Source: Protonemura montana
Taxonomy: Eukaryota; Arthropoda; Insecta; Plecoptera; Nemouridae
NCBI GenBank assembly: GCA_947568835.1
Contig: OX387606.1
Location: 11,904,001-11,968,000 of the forward strand
DNA length: 64,000 nt
Direction of reading: 5' to 3'
In this document: positions 37,292 to 48,600 of the stretch, piece by piece
How the letters are laid out: each line of letters starts with the position of its first letter
How positions within the stretch are numbered: the first letter of the stretch is position 1
Program-made: the position numbers and the translations under genes
The notes under the pieces: model-generated
The model's database searches: none
What the model was told of the DNA's origin: nothing
The model's input: only the letters and a program-made list of their open reading frames with translations

Positions 37292-40200
37292 TTAGTAAAA
37301 GTCTTCTTCGGTTGCTTTTGCTGTTCCTTTCTGGTTCTTTACTTGATCCTGGCTGTTGTAGAACTCTGCAACCTAAAACATTCCACAAAAAGTGCATATC
37401 ACAACTTTTGAGTTATTACCATGCCAATTTAAGAACTCAGGAATATAATCTACACAAATAGTATTACGGTCACTCACCTGAGCTGCTGAAGTGGCATCTT
37501 CAACGGATTTGTCATCTCGAACTCTCAAGAACCTCGGGAATCGCAATGATATACCTTTCTCATTGTCAACCTAAAAAAGTGGAGAAGTGAAAGTAAAATT
37601 TACGATTTAAAATTTATAATTTGCTTTATCATGCTGCTTTAAAACAAAACAAAGAACACAACAAAATGTTCGGGCAAGTTTACTCACAATGCCGAAAGCT
37701 GCTTTGTGGACAGGTGAGAGCGAGAGATCGGCACATTTGATTTCCCAGACCTGCACTGCGTCGAACCAGTGGTCAGGCTCGTGGCTAGGGTCATAGCGGT
37801 AGTATGGCCGCGCCGATGGTATCACGTGTGACTTGAAGAATTCCGAGTGTTGTACCAGCGACTCGTCCGTGAAGCCAGTACCGATCTGGTGATGTTTAAG
37901 GATAAAGGTGAAAGGTGACACGTGCACAATAAGACCAGACTCGGTTTGGTCTTCCCGGAGGACATTATCTGGGATGGACAAAACTGCACAGGAAATATCA
38001 GCATCGATTCTAAAATAAAACTACATCAACTAGGGCTTTGCGAACGTAATTTTAGATGCGTTATACTTATAGACTTATAGCGTGTTGTAGATAGCATAGC
38101 TTTTCATCGGTGGTAAATGAAAAGTGAATATTAAAATCATAAGTGCTTTGATGTTGGCACAAAAAAGTATTAAAGAAAGCAGTTGGCAGACAACAAAGCC
38201 AAAATTATAAAAAATGCTTTATTTCAGTTTGCTCAGAAAATTTACAGTTTTTGGTGAAAACATTCAGAACTGTTGGCACCAAAACTTGAAATAATTTGTT
38301 AAGTTCTACATTTTTTTGTAAAAGTTGATTGGTTTGAAAGATGGTTTACCAATTAATCTGCAAATTGCACGTGATCTCAGTCGAAAATATAAAAGGTGTC
38401 CGGCAAAGGTAATCAATATTCAGAGCAGCTGTAAAGCCGTTAGAGCTAACTAACATATACATAAAAAAAAAAAAAAACACAAGAGAGCATTTTTAAGGTT
38501 AGTGAAATTGATGACTTTGCAGTTCTAGCTGCAATGTCAACTCACCACTGTCACAACAGTCGATACCCTGTGAATGTTAACCGATTATTAATATCAAAAC
38601 TGTTCAATGTTGAGGAATTTATACAAAAAAGAAAGGGATCTTTCAAAAATCAAAACTAAACTGTCAGCAGAAAGTAATTTCCTTGCTAAAAGGAAAGGGA
38701 TGAAGAGGGGAAAGGTAAGGGAGGAGGGGTCCTTTTTAAAATGCAGACTCATTTGGGCCCTGTCTAGTTTGGGGCATTCCAGTCCTTACCTTGCAGAGAC
38801 TTTGATACTCCTCATTTTCTGGGTTGTAGCACGCAAGCAGGAACCCGCCATACGTGCCGGTACGTTTTCCTCGGCCGAGGTACCCACCGAGGACGACCAC
38901 ATCGAGGGTGTCGCCGCAGCCCTCAAGGTAATCCTTCTTCAGCTTGAGCCAGTTGCGTGAGCGCTTAGCTATCTCGTACGTCGCTTCCGTCTCAAGCGTC
39001 TTCACCATCAGACCCTCGCAGTTGCCTTCGACAGAAGGAAAACATGGCTACAGGGTGGTTGTCGATTGTAAACATCCTCAATGTTGGGAACTCTGGGTTT
39101 GCAGATAGATTGATACCATATTGTGGAGGGGGGGGGGGGGGGGGGGTCCTCTGCTACTTACATGAACCATGTCATACAAGTCCAATTTTACCATTAAAAT
39201 TCTAGATTAACTTCAGTAATCAATTTTTGAGGAGGAAACGAATTTAATACCTATATTGGCTGCATCTACAATTACTTTTACGTAAATGGAGCCTGGACTT
39301 GCCTCTGATCCTCTCTCCTCTCATCTCCTTCATAAAAATTACTCCAACACGTTATTTCTTTCAAAATGAAAAAAGATATATGAAACATACATACATCATT
39401 AGGGCATGGTTTTTTTTGTACGCCAATTGAATAGTTCATTAATGGTATTTTTATTTACAGCGTGCAATATGAGTCAGTTGAGTGCGAGACATGAGGGAGC
39501 GTGTGTGTGAAAGGGGAGGCGGGAGGTCGTTACGGGTCAGTTTCGTCCCAGCAATTTAGAAATTAAATTAATATTTTCAGTCTTGCGTGTTTTCACCTAG
39601 ACACTACACATAATGTCTCTGCAACTCGTTCTAGAATCTAATCCCACAAATTAACCCCACAAATGGTGTTGGCATTACTAGACTCATGGCATTTTTTTAA
39701 TACAAATTAAAAATTAAGTCATGGAAAAAGAATGGGTAAAATATTAATTTTTAGATTTCTAATGTACCTCAGTATCTAAAGACAGCTACATGCATCAACT
39801 AAGCCCAAAATAATCAAATTTCTCCAGATATGTTAACTAATTTCTACTCACCTTTGATGGCCTCCTCAAGGAAATCCTGCACCTCATCCATGGTAGATGT
39901 GTCGATGCTGGTGGCAAAAATGAACTCGCCCTCGGTTTCCATGAAGTTGTCCTTGAGCAGTTGCCGTCGTTCCATGAGAGTCTCACGCACAAGTGGTTTG
40001 CCGTTAAGGTACAATAGGTCGAACATGAACACGCACACCGCCACCTTGATCTCCGCTTCGTTGGCATCCTAGGTGGGTAGGCGTGACGGGAACGTTAGCA
40101 TGCAGCAGTTCAAGGATGCACAATGAAAATATCCATACATTATAAGGGCTAACGCTAGTATGGGGGCGGTTAGATGTTGATGGTTTTCTGCTGTCCGCAA

Positions 40201-43200
40201 AGTTAAAATGTTTCAACTCCGTACTTATGACAATTTCTTTGGTTACCGCGCACTCTGAGAGAGAAGGCAATTTTTTTATCAAGTTGAAATACAAGAACCT
40301 TATTGCCACAAATGGTAAACTTGACGTAAAAATTGTGAGAACCGAACATAGCTTTATTATTGCCAATATTTTGTCTTTTGAACAAATTTCCCTAGCAAAT
40401 CCCTGTTCGGTTGTTGACAGCGTACAGCAATCATGACCGACCTTTCTTTTGCGCGTGCTGAGCACTTGGAATGGCAGGATCTGCTTCTTCTCCTTGTCCC
40501 ACGCGACGGCCTCGCAGTCGAGGATACACGACGTCACGTTGGGACCAACTGCCTTGGCCAGGCGGCTAATCACATCGGGGTATTTCGTCGTGTTGTTCTC
40601 CTGGTTGCGGCTATAAATGCTCACCGCCTTGTCCTCTCCCAGGTGGATCTGGCAAAGCAAAAGTATTAGGATAAGAATAATTTTATTTTTGAATTACTTT
40701 TAACTTCATTCGAATTGGAACATTATTTAAAAACTCCACTCTTTAACCCACCCTTTCGACGTTTGTCTTACTTAGTACTCACCTTGCACAAAAAAAAAAG
40801 GTAAATAAATATAAATTCTGTTCCTCTCACCTACAGGCATAAATAGTTTGGACCTATTCGAATGAATGAACGCGTTATTTAAATTCAACCATGTCTCATT
40901 TGCACGTTATCTCTCACATTATGTCTCATTATCATCAAAACAGTTTTCCTGTCATAACCTCCTCTCACTCTAACGATTGCAATACCAATGGACTCCTATG
41001 GCAGATTTCTTAACTAACAGCAACGATGAGCCATTTTCCCAAAAAGAGGTGATATGTAGGCGAGCTATTTTTCTGTAAGCTATATCAGTAAAATCTATAC
41101 GAGCTTCCTGTGATTCAACGAGCAAATCTGCGGTTTACCTGCGCTCTCTCTCCGTCGTACTTGAACTCGCAGGTGAACTTAAGCCCATCAAAGCGTTGCA
41201 GCACTTCTTGCACGCCCTTGGTCGGGTGTGCTAGCATAGGTTTGAGTGGGATACTTGGAGTGAGGCGGCAGTGCTTGGGCAGCGCCTCTACGCCCTCCTC
41301 GAGCAGCACCGGCACAATCTTGTTATAATTCGGGCACTCGCAATATGTCGTCTTGATGATCAGCGCTGCCTTCTCCACCAGCGCCTTGACCTTCTCGTCC
41401 GACAGGCCTTTGGCGGCGTTCAGCACCTCTGGCGGAAACGATTGGTTGGGGGGAGTCATCGCACACGCTTGGGCGATTGCCTGGAAACCGAATGAAGTTA
41501 TGCTGAAGATTACATATCAATTAACAATCTTTCACAATGGACATTTTGGCTGTATTTTTGTTAACCTAGCAGTGCACATAAGATTAATGAGATTTGATTT
41601 TTTTAGCCATTTTAAGTTTTTGCTTGTATCATTTATAAAGTTTTTGCATTAAATCTGTTTTGATATTTTTGTAGATACAAATGTTTTGTAAAATATTTTG
41701 GAAGATTGATGAGATATTCAGAACATTTCTGTAGGTGTCAACTTGCAAAAACCATAACTCAGAAGAGCCTATGGCCAACTAACAATTTCACATTCTTGAT
41801 TTAACTGACCTGCAGTACAGACTGTTCAGCCAAGCCGATGCGTAATTTGCCGGCAAGCGATCGGATCAAGTAGCGTGCTTCGGAATTGCGGCAAGCCACA
41901 AACATCGACTGTATTTTGTCCACTTTCTTTGCCATGGACTGAAACAGAAATCAAAATGGATCAGTAAAAGGTAGACAAAAAAAAAGTTGTGACCAGGACT
42001 ATTGCCTCAAAACTAGTTTAAATGATAAACTTCCCAAAGATAAAACTACGGTCATGAGACTCACACTACATTTCTCTAAATTAGACGTTACCCAGTATGA
42101 CTCTAAAACGCTCTTCAAGTCGAATTTGATACAGTTTTCTAGCACCATTTTGCTTGCCAACCAAATAATAAATGTGCAGCCAATTTTGATTAAAAGAATT
42201 TATCCAAGAATTAAAGGTTTTTTACTTTTTTTTTAAGCTGTGTTGCGAATCTCAGACTACCTACTCACCGCATGTCCGCTCATTTGAGCAATCTCCTTTA
42301 ACTTCTCAAATACGAGTTTGACGGTGAGCTGCGCAGGCTGGAACATCATCCTCTGCGTGGACTTGCTTTGTTCAGCCACGATGCCGAGATCGCCAGTGGC
42401 CTTCGCATCAGCTTTCACCTGAGCCATGCTTCGGCCGGTGCTCTGCGCGATGGCTTTCATCAGCCCCGTTTCGGCTACACCGAGCTCCAGGCCTTCATAA
42501 GCGGGCGCCAGCTGGTTCAGACAAAGATAGATGCTTGGCAGGAGGTCGTCAGGGCTCAGAATGATCACTGAACGCAGATAATTTGAAAGTATCTCCACTA
42601 TCTTAAGTCTGGCACTGATCGCTTCTATCTCTTCCAATGTTCGTGCAAGTGCCATGTATGGAACTTTGTCTCCACGGTTCCAGCAAGCGTCGTTGATGGG
42701 GTGGTAATTCTTTTTTGTTGGATTATAGTCGATTTGTCGATCACCTGATTCAGGCCTTGATTCCTTTTCTTTTTCTTTTTCTTCGGTTTTTGTTTTCTTG
42801 GTGCCCTTCTTTTCCTTGGGAGATTCTTTTTTAGACTTAGCAGGTGCAGTGGTTGCTTTACGAGGAGCTGAAATTTTGTTATTTTTTATTATTTAATGTA
42901 ACTAGTTATTAATGTATTTTCTCATTACATTGCTGCCAAAGCCATGGGATTGTGCAGTAAGTAAAACATAAAGCAAAAGTTAAGTAGCATCAGAGATTAG
43001 TAATGTAATGTGTTAGAATGGCCCAGTGACTGGAAGAGGTTGGGAATTATTGAAAACCTGTGGCAGCTAGGCAAGTAGCCAAGAAGCGCACAATAAAAAT
43101 GAATTCATGCCACCAATGTTGATTCTACAACTGTCTTTAAACAAGTGAATTCTCACCAAAGAAGCTGCTGACTTCTTTCTTGAGAGGAGATTGATAAGTT

Positions 43201-44863
43201 TCTTTCTTATTACCATTTTTCTTTTCTTTCTCTTCATCCTCTGATTCATCTATGTTATCATCATTTTCTGTCATAGCAGATTCATCCAATGAACTTGCAG
43301 TCTCTTGCTCAACTTCTTTCTTGGGAGATGCAGGTTCTTTTTCTTCAACACCTTCAACATTGGTACATTTCGAATCGAACACATTTTCAGGCAGACATGT
43401 TTTTGACTCGCAAGTTCTCTCACAAGGAGGCTCAGCAGTGTTTGATGAGTCATTGCTAAGTGGTCCAGTTTTGGAATCAGAAGCGCTATCGTGTCTATTT
43501 AACTTCAAGGGCTCCTGAACTCTGTTTTGACCTCGGAACTCTGATATTTTCTTCTCAATTCCTGGATGTAATGAGTGTCCCCCGAGTAGATCAATGTTGC
43601 CTTAAAATACACGTGGTTGCTTAAATTATATTTCGGTCAGCTGCTCAACTGCTGTTACCAGAAAGCTGTTCCACAACAGTTTTAAACTAAGAGAAGGCTC
43701 AGGCAGATAGGCTTTCCCAAGTATGCACAGATTTAGGAATTTTACTAAATATAAATTCTTTGCATATTTTCACACAAAACCAAATTTTAAATACTAGTGT
43801 TAAGAAATTACCTTGAGAGTATTGATAAAGTAATTACAGAAACCATCAACATTTCATTGGAAAGTTTACTCACCAACTTTTCTCAGCTTTTTCTTATTTT
43901 CTTCGGCTTTTGCCGAACTGGTTCCATTTGTTTTAGGTTCAGCCGCAGTGTTTTTAGAACTGATTCCGCTTCCCTTCGGACTGAGCACTTCCTTTTTTGG
44001 ACTGTTCCCATTTTTCAAGCGTTTACTCACTCGTTTCTCAGGCGAACCTGGAGATCTGATAAATAATATTAGAATTATTAGAAAGAATAATAAACTACAT
44101 AAAGGTAGTAAAATAATCTCACAAAATAAAATAAAAAAATTGTCACATTAAGATTTGTGTAGATTTTCTTTACTTTCTACAAGGATACTATACTAACATC
44201 CTAGTTGAATTATCTTAACATTAACGTTTATTAATTACTTGGAAACTGCTTCATTGCTGTCTTCTGAATCACTCTGCAATCGATTCCAACGTCGTTTTCC
44301 AGTTACTTTAGTAACCTTTTCGGGAGAATCAGCATCACTAGCACTTGAAACCTCTTTTGAGTTGCTGGATTGGAAGATGCACAGAACTTTTAAAACCATG
44401 CTAGACGAACTATTAATTAACGTCTTATTAAGCAATAAGCTATCCATTGTGTGTCTGCGCAAAGCATTCGATGCCCGATATTTTGAAGCAATAAAACGAC
44501 ACACATTATTTGACTTCGCCAGAAAACAACACCATTCAGAAATACTGTGCACACAAATGGCAACAGCCATTATCTATTTAACACCTCCTAATACATAATA
44601 TTACAGTTATAGCATGCTGTTACACTAAATCTAACGACGACGCAACTTAGTACTAAAACTGACGGAAGTATGGTTATGTCATTCTTCTACATACCACGCA
44701 TTATTGTCCTTCTTAGGCGATGATTTTGGTGGACTCTTTGCAGGCGGCGGCCCCTTGGTAAAGAACGAACTGTTCAAAAACAAAATAGTTGAAAACAGCA
44801 GTCAGATTTCAGTATTGAATATGCAATCTACTTTCAAACTTACGTTATGGCCCTTTGCGACAT
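37292..44863 (-). CDS. LIG1: DNA ligase 1
   Basis: ATP-dependent ligase that joins Okazaki fragments and completes excision repair in the nucleus. Fourteen exons: 44863-44844, 44769-44695, 44364-44239, 44055-43874, 43600-43157, 42867-42269, 41938-41810, 41480-41139, 40648-40442, 40068-39852, 39025-38790, 37885-37688, 37570-37478, 37372-37292; total 982 aa (human 919). Residues 1-12 are MSQRAITSFFTK, a PCNA-interacting PIP box (Q-x-x-I-x-x-FF). Residues to about 325 are a Lys/Glu/Ser-rich disordered region with NLS-like runs, plus a second possible PCNA motif (SSFF). The DNA-binding domain starts near 330 ([10 protein letters not shown]). The nucleotidyltransferase core has [10 protein letters not shown] with the catalytic lysine near 633, [17 protein letters not shown] and WLKLKKDY. 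The OB domain ([14 protein letters not shown]) and a short C-terminal exon ending EEDFY match family ends. Human residues after exon 13 (VACLYRKQ) correspond to VAEFYNSQ in the last exon. Confidence 0.97.
39128..39146 (+). repeat. Run of 19 guanines in a LIG1 intron
   Basis: Homopolymer in the intron between the exons at 38790-39025 and 39852-40068. On the transcribed strand it is a C run. No repeat terminus is recognised around it. Confidence 0.85.
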
Positions 44864-45653
44864 TTTACTGCTTTCGCGCCTAAAATGAAAAGTAACCAAC
44901 CACCTGCCAGCAATCTGCCAGATTGTGCAAGATACCACATAAAAACTGGCGGTAAAGCTAAAATGGGTAATTATGTGGTATACCACCGCGCGGCTAATCC
45001 TTGTCGGATTGCTTTTTTGTTGGTATAATTGGACTCATTGTGCAATTTTGAGTCGACAAGGGTCTAGAGACTTGTGCGGCGACGTCTTTTTTAGATGTAG
45101 TTGTTTGAAATCAATGGTTTGTTGCGTTTTCGGTCGGGTCGTACTGTGCAAACCTGTGGTCGTTTGTTATGGTTTCTTGATCATTGACTAAAAATACTAT
45201 TTTAGTTTATTTAAATTCTTAATAATTTATTTTCTTTTTTTCAATTACAAAAGTTTATACATTTGTGTCGATTTTTCTCTTTATATTTTACTTCTTCCAG
45301 CACTCAACTCTTAGCTATCCAAGTATTTTCTTAAGAACATTCTTTGTTATTTGATCAAGGAATTTGAAAAATATTTCACAATTTTGGCCCCAGCCGAATA
45401 ATGCACAAGAATTTTCACTTTTTCCAGGTTTGGGTGGGGAAAGAGGATTTTAATTTGTGTAACTGATAAACAGTGTAAGTGCAAGGAATAGAATTTATAA
45501 TTTACAAGCATAAACATTCAAATAAATACATAAACTTAATCTATCCCATACTGCTGTAACTGTGTATCAATATTCCAAATTATGTTAGTATGATTATGTA
45601 ATTTCAGTAAATAGTAAGCCGGCTTTGAGAGAGATTGGAAGTAGCGCTACTCT
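44864..45653. other. Intergenic: LIG1 5' flank and DCTN6 3' UTR
   Basis: Apart from the E2F-type site, the left part has no recognised promoter motif. TTTATT near 45229 could serve as a minus-strand polyadenylation signal for dynactin 6, about 420 bases past its stop. No additional gene is seen. Confidence 0.5.
44872..44880 (-). promoter_or_regulatory. E2F-type site just upstream of the LIG1 start codon
   Basis: On the minus strand GGCGCGAAA lies 8 bases before the ATG, matching the E2F/DP consensus (TTTSGCGC in the other direction). S-phase replication genes, LIG1 included in other animals, are commonly E2F targets. Its closeness to the ATG implies transcription starts at or very near it, or that the site lies in the 5' UTR. 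Confidence 0.6.
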
Positions 45654-48600
45654 CTAGGTCGCCTTGGTGTTGGGTCGTCGCAGGTGGTGATAGTTCGGCA
45701 GTACCTTGGTCAGGAAGTCCATCTGCAATGTCTGCGGCTGTTTGGGCAAAATCAAGTATAAATTAAAAATAAATAAGAATAATATGGCGCACAACTTCAC
45801 CTCTTTCCATATAAAGTAAATAAATCAATTTAAAGAAATAGTAGTTGAATTGTTTGTTTTATAAAAAAATATCTTGGTTAATTGTTACGTATTTATTAAG
45901 ACATGATTATCAATGGCGTAACCAGGAATTCCTGGGCCCGAGGGCGAGGTTTTTCGAATGTTTCTGTATCGTTCACATTTGTATATGTTTACTTGTGAGT
46001 CCTGAAAAAGATACTTAAAAAATGTTTGGTTACTAGAAATAAACAATTCTTTGTGGTTCAGTAATTAATCGCAATCACCATAAGCGATACAAAGTGAAAA
46101 GTGACGAATAGATGTTTCCAGTCACGAATTACATTTGCCCCAGGGTAGCTTCCCTTTACATAAACAGCCACTTGTTTTTTTTTCTGTTAGTAAATAGCAA
46201 ACACGGTTGACAATACGAGACATCAAGTGCAGGTGATTAGCCAAGCCCCGTATTGGATTTTGTCTCGTAGTAACTGGCAGAAAAGCTTCGTTTTGACTCA
46301 GTACAAGTTTGAAAAGGCCCCGAAGTACGACGTGGACCCTTGTAAACGAGGAAATTTTTCGTACGGGCACCAACGATGTCCGGGTAATGTTTGAGAGCAG
46401 TTGGAGCAAATTTGGGCGGTCTCGACATAACGAGAACGCAAATATTTTAGTCTCACACGCGTTCTGAGACACCTAAAAGAAAACTACCTCAAACTCAATT
46501 TGCAGTAATATTCACATCAAAGTGACTATTATTAGTAAATTAGTATTTAATGTTTTATTGTTTATAGCACCCTGGCTAGGTTACAATAAAATGACTTCTA
46601 TACCTAGCTATACTAGTTTACATTTTTCTAAATATTATTAATTTTAATTTTAAGATCTTCAGCTGACTTTGGCCATGGATCTACTACGTCCATGTCCAAC
46701 TGGTTCCATTCCATGATTGCAGCTCCCAGGAAAGATCCTGTGCCAAGTTGAAGCCCATCTTTTTGATTTTGAAGAGGTGGTTTCCTCTTCCATGGAAATT
46801 TGCTCTCCTAAGACGTTCTTCTAGTCGTTTCCAGGCCTCTTCTCCCAATATTTTCTTGTACATGGCTATCATCCTTGCGGTTTTCCTTCGTTCTTCCAGG
46901 GTTTCCCACCCCAGGTCTTGCATCATTTCCGTCTTGCCCCAAACTTTGACAGGACCTTTCTGACTGCCTTGCGGTGTACTTTTTCAAGCAGGTCTTTGTG
47001 TCCTTGTTGGTGCGGACTCCAAGCGTTGCTGGCATATTCCATGACAGGTCGTACAATTGACTGATACGCCATTTGTTTCACCTCAACACTACTACTTCTA
47101 ATATTCATCATCACAAAGTTTAGACAATTTAAAGCTTTTTTGACTGCACTTTCTGTGTGATTTCTCTGACTGGTTGGTGGTGATAGATTGTGCGGTAAAA
47201 TGGTGAAAGAATGATAGATTTAAAATCAAAGGGATCGTATACTATACTTTAAATGGGAGGAAATGAAACAAGACACCTTGCACCAAATTTAATTGAGAAT
47301 AACTGAAACTAACAAATTAACCCCAGCATTTTATAAGTAAAATTTAACCTATTCTCACCGTATTTTGTCGTAGTGCATGTCAGATAAATTCCCAGTATTA
47401 TTAGAAGTTTCTTTTGTCACGGCCAAACTATCGTTGCGTACCGGAAAACTCGAACCAGTAGACATGAAAAAGCTGGTGATTTTAGGAAGTTTATTCACTT
47501 TCTTGTTATTGACACATTTAATGCGGCTTTTTGGGCCCCGCGATGGCCCCACGGTGACTGCCGTCAGCCACCGTAGCCAAGTGAACAGTGACTACTTAAC
47601 TACTTACTGTATTGTGTAAAAGCATTTTTTCCCACGAATGAGAAAAATAAGCTACCCATACCCGCAGAAATAACGCGAATTCGGTCATTTGCGCCGACAA
47701 AGAGTAAGGCAGTAGCGTTGAGTGTGTAGCTGCACACTCAGCGGCAGTAGCAAAGTGGTGATTATGTAACCATTACTAGGAGTAGGCTAGTCCCACAGCC
47801 TCAATGAGAAAGTGCAAGTGTCTGAAATGCAACTCTTAACTTTAAGATTATTTTGGCAAACCCAACCAATAAATTTTACGTGGGTCGTTGGCACAGGCTT
47901 GTTGGCTGGCCTCGTTTTTCCCTCCTCGCTGGCCCCTCGAGCCTTCGCTCAAGGGCCCCCCCATCAGGGAAAAACCTCTGGGCCCGAGGGCAGTCGCCCC
48001 GCCTGCCCCGCTGGTAGTTACGCAACTGATGATTATTATTGTTTCTATTACAATGTTGTACAATGTTGTTACAATGTTGTTACATGTTCTATTACAATTC
48101 TTGCTTGTTTCAATTATAGTAACCAAAAAAATGTCATACCTAGGCAGGATGTTGATCCTGCAAAATCCAGAATATTGATAGTTAGCAGTCAGGATTACGA
48201 TGGTACATACTGGGGGCTTGTCGGTCTGGCGACGGCGTTGTGCCGGCTGACCGAATACGGCGGTGAGTTCGGGTAGAACCTCTGACCCTTCGAGGCGGCA
48301 GCCGGCGCCGACCACGCAGCCATTGGTCAGCTGCACCCCACGACCCACCCAACCTGCAGGAGAAAATTGAATTAGCATTGAAAAATGGAAGGTAGTCCAA
48401 CTATTGCTTGTTCTTAAAATGATTAAGGAATGTTTCACTTAAAAGCCACTCAAAAAAAAAAAAACTGAGTTTGAGTTGTCTTAACTGGTAGTTTTTGTAC
48501 GAGATGGTTCTCGACTCATTCGGTTGCGTACGGGCAACACTTGACTGCAAAAAAATGGGGCCGTCACTTATTCGGTGATTCGAGGATGCTGTTCAGAACA

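Noticed and set aside
46122..46472. Overlapping minus-strand ORFs left of the LINE remnant
   Set aside because: They are inside the hAT element, in conflicting frames, with no domain recognised; probably decayed transposon sequence.
47812..48276. 154-residue plus-strand ORF with GC-rich middle
   Set aside because: It straddles the right end of the hAT element and then runs antisense through a dynactin 6 exon, so it is an artefact.
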